Assembly (NCBI GenBank): GCA_958510875.1
Contig: OY294067.1
Location: forward strand, 137,299,726-137,363,725
DNA: 64,000 bases
From: Endomychus coccineus
Taxonomy: Eukaryota; Arthropoda; Insecta; Coleoptera; Endomychidae
Reading direction: 5' to 3'
Shown here: positions 57,885-64,000 of the stretch, in pieces
Position numbering within the stretch: position 1 is the stretch's first letter
Layout of the letters: every line of letters starts with the position of its first letter
Made by a program: the position numbers and the translations under genes
Notes under the pieces: generated by a model
Database searches by the model: none
What the model saw: only the letters and a program-made list of their open reading frames with translations
What the model was told of the DNA's origin: nothing

Positions 57885-58465
57885 GTGAGTTGAATAATAT
57901 TTGTTATATTCCACAACCATGTAGCATTTCCAACGAGATGGTCGTTTGATTATTTGATGTGAAAGCAAAATAAACAGGCGAACAATCTATACTTGCTTTT
58001 GTTGGAATATATACTCAAACTTGAATGTCTCATTCAGTATTATGTTATTCCATAGCAGTAAGTTATATTCAAAGCCTATTTTATTTTCTATGAAAAATAT
58101 CATCCTCAACTCTGTATTCTCAGGTTATCTCTGCTTCTTAAATTATTAATAATTATAATATTGATGTAAGGAAAATAACTTCGATTTGTTGAATATAAAT
58201 GAGTACTCCTACAACCCACATTTATATTTGAAACCTCAATAAATATTTGTCGCTTCGTTTGAGGGCGGTGTAAGTAATAATGAGGCACCAGGGGGTTTTC
58301 CCTCTCCAACTCTTTTATGTCTGCTGGAATTAAGATCTTCTGATCTCCTTTTCATTTCCGGTTACGTGACCCCAACTTCTGTATTTTAAATAGGGCAACC
58401 TGTATTTTATGACTTTTTGGATAGGCCTTTATAAAACAAATTCAACAATATTAAACTTGCCATTG
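57885..58465. other. No gene recognised
   Basis: If the exon before it is real, this is the following intron. Nothing else was recognised. Confidence 0.35.
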
Positions 58466-58467
58466 TT

Positions 58468-58970
58468 CAACATGTTTTCGAAAGTGGTAGTTGTACCTCT
58501 GCCGGAGATTGTTGATAAGTGACTTCATCATCTGACTACTTCCAAGAAAAGGAAAACAGCTGTCTCGAAATAATAGACGTATTGCCACTGTTCAACCTGG
58601 AGAACCAAAACTTTGTATATTGATTCTAACACGAATTTGTATTTAACTTTGCATTGTTTCGGGGTCGTCACCTGGCGGTTGTATTTTCAACTGTTTTCCC
58701 GGCGATTCTTTGAATCGAGATAACTGTTTATCAACGCTAGCATTGTGAATTGCACTGTCATGGGACGTCTGCTTTCCGGCAGATGATGTTGAGACATCTA
58801 GGTTTTCCAAACATTTTCGAAAGAAGTAGTTACACCTGTGCCGGAGATGGTTGGTTAGCTGTCTAGAACAATAGACGTCTTGTCACTATTCAGCCTGGAG
58901 AACCAAAAGCTTGTTTATTGATTCTTACACGAAATGTGTTTCCATATTTCACTTTGCATTACAATATGTT
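58468..58970 (+). repeat. Two direct copies of a ~160-bp repeat
   Basis: 58468-58640 and about 58800-58960 share, in order, TTTTCGAAAG, GTACCTCTGCCGGAGAT (CACCTGTGCCGGAGAT in copy 2), AATAGACGTATTGCCACT (AATAGACGTCTTGTCACT), CAGCCTGGAGAACCAAAA or a variant, and ATTGATTCTAACACGAA (ATTGATTCTTACACGAA). Spacing is about 330 bp. Confidence 0.75.
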
Positions 58971-60745
58971 CACAACACTTTCAATACTAATGAATGACAG
59001 TTCTTCGCTGAACTCAATATTACCATTAATTAATGATATACTGTTTCCAAACCATCGAACGGTTATTCATTATAAATTTGCAGAAAATCGATAAGTTTGG
59101 TATCGTCGAATTTGTTTCTTAGAGGTTCACCCAAAAACGGTATAATATAGGTACATGTTGCCCAATTTGAAATACTGAAAATTGGGTAGGGTCACCTAGC
59201 CGTAAATTCAAAGGAAATGGGAAGTGTTTTTACAGTAGATGTAAGAATCGGTTTCAACTGTTCCTAACTGCCGTATTTATCGATTGAACAGTCTTCAAGA
59301 TAATATATTGTCAAAACGTCGTTGCACACCCGATATATCCTAAATATTCTGAATCGTGAATCAGGATATTACCTCCTCAACATTTGGAAACCCTTCCTTC
59401 AAATTTCCACTCCGCACCTGGTCACACAATGGCAGGCCTGTCGATACAGCCAGCGGGGGAGGATTCTCGCAAGGGACTTGTGCTCCTGGGTTCCTGTAAA
59501 AAAATTCGAAAATTACTGTTTCCGAAGAATTGACGAGTGAAATAATTCAATCACACAATCCCAAATATGATGAAGTAAGGTACAACTATTCCTATGAAAT
59601 CCATGCTCAGAATCACCACCAACAAGACCCTCTCTAGAACATCGTAGAAATGTGAGCAATTTCTCCCTTTTCTAAAAATATTTCCATCGTCGGCGCTTAT
59701 CAGAAATCTCGAGACCTGCCGAACATCTTAATAGAACGGCGGAGTAGTGGAACTCTTTGCCTATGGAGGTCTTTCCTTACTACGCCAACTTTTTTGAAAA
59801 ATACCATGCCCATTTCCTCTCCCAACATCCTAACGCTGGCTTACACGTTGTACATTATAGATTTTGCTCACGTGTTGTCAAAATATATTGAAAAAATCTC
59901 AGTGCATATTTACAAGGAGTATTTATATTTGCTTTCTCTTCTGTTGTTCGGAAATCAAATAATCTGAATATGAACTTCCTTTAAAATGTTAAGCAGCTTG
60001 AAAACTAAGCTTTATTATTTGGGTAGTACGTGTATCAAAAACGATGCCTAAGGGGAGCGTAAGCTGAACCAATGGCTCAACTATTGTTTTGGCAGCTACC
60101 AGAAATATTGATACATGGCCATGTTGTATACCCTCAGAAAAATCTCGCCAGAAGAAGCTCTCTTGCTGCCATCACGAAACGTATACTCCAATTGTCGGCA
60201 TCTCTATATCCCGCATGAACCCATGTGTGAATTTCTACCTCCAATGGATATTATTATTATTATGTTTGAAAAGCTCAGAGGTTCTAGAACCTATCTTGCC
60301 CAAAATACAAAATTAGAACAGTACCTAATAATTTACAATAAATTTAGAAATGAGACCAATTGAACAATAGCAAAATTATCAAAATTACAACTTAAGAATG
60401 TGAAGTAAATGATAAAAACGAACGATGTAATGCAATTAAAATATAATAATTAGCTATGAAGTCACTAAAGTAGGACGAACGATGAAACCGCACACTGCCA
60501 AAGGGAACACAGGTATCACACATGCGGGGGGTAATGGGTCACTAAAGGAATTATAGCGATTTTTAACAGTTGACAGATGTAGTCGACACTACATTATCCG
60601 GTAGGAAACCCTGTTAGATAGAAAATTTTGCCGGGATATAGATTTGAAGTTTTCCCATGTTAGCTTAAAAATGTGGCCGCGAAGTACGATGTCAGAATTT
60701 AAGGTGAATAGATGTTTTAAGTCAACCAAGAATGAATCATGTGAT
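58971..60745. other. No gene recognised
   Basis: Short overlapping plus-strand frames (59322-59540, 60089-60363) share bases in two registers and match nothing known. Confidence 0.3.
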
Positions 60746-60749
60746 TACT

Positions 60750-61795
60750 TTGTATTAGATCTCTAAGAATTCAGAAATCAGCTAGGGAACGTGAAATCAA
60801 TCGGTAGCCGGGCTTCGCATGGAAGATGAAAGAGACCAGTGGGAATCTTTTCGTTGAACTCTTTTGAAGTTGAATGTCTTTGATCATATAATGATCACAC
60901 AGCGTATTCGACAAGGGGTCAAATATATGTCTTGCACAGTTGTAAGAACAAATTCTTGGATGGACTTTGGAACGGTTTTCTGAAAGTGTAGGAGTAGTTT
61001 GCTCTGCGAACGATCATGCTGATGTGATCAGACCAACTCAATCTGTAGGTAATAGTACCAAGATTGAATTGGGTTTCAACAGGGGTAATGAGTTGCCCTC
61101 CACTTGAGGTGTAAAAAATTTTGGGATTGTTAGGTCCAAAATGTAAAATTGTGTATTAATTTAAGTTTAGGGGGATATCACATACACAACTCTATTTGTA
61201 CACTAAGAATGGATCAGTTCTCGATGATGCGTAAAAGGATCTTCTCATCATCAGCGTGAAATGCATTCTGGCAACTCAAGGAACATGTTAGAACTAAAGT
61301 ATATATTAAAAAAGGACAGGTTCCAGCACGGATCCCTGTCACTTGAGATAACATTGTGGAATTGGGACAAGGAACTACCGACTAGAACTAAGAATGATTT
61401 GTTTGATAGAAAATAATCTATCAATCGGAGCAGCTTCTCAGCGATTCCAAAAAAGTCAAGTTTGGCTAGTAGCTTAGTTTTGGGTACACGTTCGAAGGCT
61501 TTTGAAAAATCTAAGTAGATGTATGAATTCCTGTCCAGGTTAGACGTCCAGATGTTAAGATAGTATAAGAGGTTAGTTCTTGTTGACCTGTCTGATAAGA
61601 ATCCATCTTGGTTGTCAGGTATAACTGCGGAGTTCAGTAAGAAAGTGAGAAGTTGGTCAACATTAAGTCTTTCCATAACTTCAGCATGAACCGGAATCAA
61701 ACTTATTGGTCTATAATTTTTGGCATCGAGCTTGTCCCCTTCTTTAAATATAAAAGAAGAAACGCAAAAAGCCACATATCAGAACTCTTTAGTCG
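60750..61795 (-). pseudogene. LINE RT (CR1/Jockey-like), 5' truncated
   Basis: Starting near 61795, FIFKEGDKLDAKNYRPISLI, LLNSAVIPDNQDGFLSDRST and YIYLDFSKAFERVP form RT blocks 0-A (motif A Asp intact). Motif B is destroyed by a frame change near 61340. HADDEKILLRIIEN at about 61255-61215 is motif C (HADD for YADD). ILHFGPNNPKIF, SSGGQLITPVETQFNLGTIT, YRLSWSDHISMIVRRANYS, LFLQLCKTYI and PLVEYAV complete the C-terminal part to about 60750. Multiple frameshifts. This LINE adjoins BEL/Pao 2 exactly where that element's pol is interrupted. Confidence 0.85.
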
Positions 61796-62250
61796 ATTTA
61801 TGAAACCTATTGCTCATGTCATCATCTACTACGGGATCATCCAATGCCAATTTCTTCTCCCATGTTTGCTGTAGTAATAATTTCGGACCAACAGAAATTG
61901 GACAAGTATATCCGATAGGATCAAAAATTATATGTTACATTGAAGGGTTGAATCTCTTTGTAAAAACTTCATCTTGAATATTAGCAGCATTGAGACATTC
62001 CTCATTAATAGTCAATATATCTCTAGATTTATTCCATTTCAGACCAAGTACAGGAACGAGAAATGTATCATTCTGTGTTTCCTCGGTGAAATCCCACCTT
62101 CGCGTCAAATTTTGCTCCGAACATAAGTAAACTTGCCTCTTTACCGAATGTTTTCAGTGGATTTTCATACGGAACACTCGTAACGCAATTATCCACACAG
62201 AAACTTCTTTCGATTGCAGTGTCATCTAATTTAATCTGCGATGCTTTCAA
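61796..62250 (-). pseudogene. BEL/Pao 2 reverse transcriptase end
   Basis: ERSFCVDNCVTSVPYENPLK (about 62210-62150) is the Pao RT catalytic block (here CVDNC, relatives have YVDDC or YVDN), with EASLLMFGAKFDAK after it. DTFLVPVLGLKWNKSRDILT, then TKRFNPSM and IIFDPIGYTCPISVGPKLL continue the Pao-specific connection, followed by WEKKLALDDPV. It is broken by a stop and ends at the LINE junction near 61796, so RNase H and integrase are missing. Confidence 0.8.
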
Positions 62251-62384
62251 TTCCTCTATTCATGGTTCATGAAAAATGGTAGATCTTTCATTGCATATCA
62301 TTGAATGATGAAGGGCCTCGAATGTATATGAATAAACCTTTTATATCATGACAACTATGTCGCTGTTCAGAAATATCTGTACCC

Positions 62385-62585
62385 TCAAATGGAGAAATAA
62401 TATACTACACTGAAAAATATACTGTAGAAAAGTTACACAATCAACTAAAAGGAAACAACATGTTTCGCCTAACAGTGGCATCTTTAGGTGAATATTGGTA
62501 CTTAGAAACATGTTGTTTTCTTCTATTTTTATCATAACAGTTCAGTTTCGAATTTTTCTACAGTGTATTTATTATTCAGTGTAGT
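62385..62585. repeat. Inserted short repeat with inverted GAAACATGTTG motif
   Basis: GGAAACAACATGTTTCGCC ... GTGGCATCTTTAGGTG faces CTTAGAAACATGTTGTTTTC. The ends ACACTGAAAAATATACTGTA and TTTTCTACAGTGTATTTATT are also inverted, and the repeat splits BEL/Pao 2 between protease and RT. It belongs with the motif at 29478-29563 and the start of the 26.73-kb repeat. Confidence 0.65.
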
Positions 62586-62599
62586 GTTCATTTGTAATA

Positions 62600-62780
62600 A
62601 AATGAATTTCCACAGTTCAATCTTAAAATAGAATGTCTAGTACATTCTGTTCTGTTTGGGTGCATATCCCATTTGCAGTACAGTCGACTTCAGAACGTAT
62701 GTACGCTGTGAACCACCGTCAATGAGGGAAAGTACTTCTCGGAATCGTTCTCCGTGACTGATTTTCACACGGAGTAATAC
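62600..62780 (-). pseudogene. BEL/Pao 2 aspartic protease
   Basis: The minus strand reads VLLRVKISHGERFREVLSLI then DGGSQRTYVLKSTVLQMGY. This matches Pao protease: 'R.LLDsGSQ.syI....a..Lgl'. The catalytic D is kept in LIDGGSQ (usual DSGS changed to DGGS). Confidence 0.75.
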
Positions 62781-62899
62781 ATATCTGCTTGTGTGATTCG
62801 TGAGTACTTGCTATGTCGTTCCTATCATCTCATTGGAAGTAGATTCCGGAGGATCGATCAACAAAAATGATTTTATTCTCCGGTAATCAAAGTTACGTG

Positions 62900-64000
62900 A
62901 GATTTTCTACAAATGACACATTTCAAATGACTACGTTATGTCTCAGATTGGTGTCCTATTTTGAGACAACGAAAACAAGCCTTCTTCTCTTCCGATTCAA
63001 ATTTAAATTTTGAGCACTGAAACGGCCCTCACTATCGAGGTTTCCCTCACAGGAAACACATTTTGAAATATTACAATTTATCAAGCCAGCTGCAGCAGGG
63101 AATGTTTTGGAGGATTTCAATTTATCTTTCTTGTTATGATTACGATGATTCGAAGGAATATTACAAGAACAAAGACTCAATAAGTATTCGTTTTCAACTT
63201 CAGGTTTCAAAAAACGCATAAGACCTTCCAAACGACAAGCCAATGAATTTCAGAATCAACAGACTCCAACATCATCACCTCTATGACTACTTGACAGACT
63301 CAATTCAGTGGAAACAACATTGCTGCACATTTTTCCGAAGTTATTCCTAGAGTTTCAAGTGACCACAATTGTGCTTCGATTCGGTCTTATAATATGGAAA
63401 GATTCGATTTCTTTCTAGACATAGACTCAAATTTGTGAATTGTCCCTATGAAAACGAGACTTTGAATAATTTTATCGTGTAATTTTGATTCAAAGTAGGA
63501 TCACTCCCTACTACTAATTGACTTGCTCTATTCCATGGAACTGTTACTTGAATCAAATGTTCATGTCCATCGGTTGAAACAATGTCAGGACCCTCATGAA
63601 TTTTCTCAAACTGAGCCCAAAATGGGAGCTGTCTTCACTGAATTTTTTGAATTCAATAGTAGGAAGCTAATCATGCTTACCTGTTTCATGTCTTGTAGAC
63701 TGTCTGACCTGTCTTCATCAATCTGATTCACCTTGTTGAATTGAAACTTCAGTTTAGTATATCTTATCCTATCGCTGAACTCAATTTCAACTTCCAAATT
63801 CTCCTTTCACTCATCTTGCTTTAGAAGTGTATAATGAACTTCACCATCAGAAATAACTAAAATATCATATTTCTGCTGTAAGATCTTGCAATCTACCTGA
63901 ATATGTTGCATATCCTTGACTTCTATTGAAAGCAGCTGACTCAGCTCATTTACTTTCCTCGTGAAAATGGAACGAAGTACAGATTGATGCTTTTTAGTTT
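62900..64000 (-). pseudogene. BEL/Pao 2 gag, continuing beyond the window
   Basis: From the window edge: SIFTRKVNELSQLLSIEVKD, CKILQQKYDILVISDGEVHY and LEVEIEFSDRIRYTKLKFQF are the N-terminal gag blocks of Pao elements. Between 63240 and 62950 CRLEGLMRFLKPEVENEYLL leads to the Cys-rich region CNISKCVSCEGNLDSEGRF, where relatives have a CCHC zinc knuckle. Some stops are present. The 5' LTR would lie beyond 64000. Confidence 0.75.

Noticed and set aside
60089..60363. Two overlapping plus-strand frames
   Set aside because: Same DNA in two registers, no recognised motif, no splice or codon-usage support.

Overview
The window looks like AT-rich arthropod, most likely insect, nuclear DNA from a repeat-dense intergenic or intronic region. 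The evidence is the mix of elements: BEL/Pao and Gypsy LTR retrotransposons, several non-LTR (LINE) families, Penelope-like elements (PLEs) with hammerhead-ribozyme terminal repeats, a long-TIR mariner, a P-element-like transposon and many foldback elements, with eukaryotic splice signals and almost no intact genes. The species cannot be fixed from sequence alone.

Layout. 0.45-3.5 kb: a DNA element with about 945 bp inverted termini and a 5-bp target duplication, carrying an exon with a PIN/XPG-like signature. 4.1-4.5 kb: a PLE GIY-YIG fragment. 8.2-8.7 kb: a foldback element with an internal duplication. 9.5-10.9 kb: a decayed LINE (endonuclease plus start of RT). 11.7-18.1 kb: a decayed BEL/Pao element on the minus strand whose 5' LTR was invaded by a P-element-like transposon. 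15.1-21.65 kb: a giant inverted duplication (arms about 3.2 kb) of the BEL 5' end plus the P-like insert, with further inverted copies of its spacer at the right end. 22-26 kb: PLE terminal-repeat pieces, a tRNA-like sequence and a LINE 3' end. 26.7-30.2 kb: two direct copies of a 0.6-kb repeat. 32.5-34.1 kb: a second PLE with a degenerate hammerhead. 36.9-39.25 kb: a mariner with 536-bp TIRs and a nearly complete but catalytically broken transposase. 41.4-42.3 kb: a spliced SWIM-YqaJ pseudogene. 42.6-45.3 kb: a longer PLE with inverted terminal repeats and the best hammerhead. 47.2-47.8 kb: a 143-bp satellite with a palindromic core. 51.5-54.2 kb: LINE and Gypsy fragments. 54.4-57.3 kb: two foldback elements. 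57.75 kb: a GC-richer internal exon that is the only candidate host-gene sequence. 60.75-64 kb: a LINE next to or inserted in a second BEL/Pao element that runs off the window.

The coding pieces are parasitic-element proteins, nearly all broken by stops, frameshifts or deletions. The parts most worth a second look are the giant palindrome and its duplicated spacer, the PLE hammerheads with inverted terminal repeats, the PIN-like long-TIR element, the SWIM-YqaJ gene, the palindrome-cored satellite and the isolated host-like exon.
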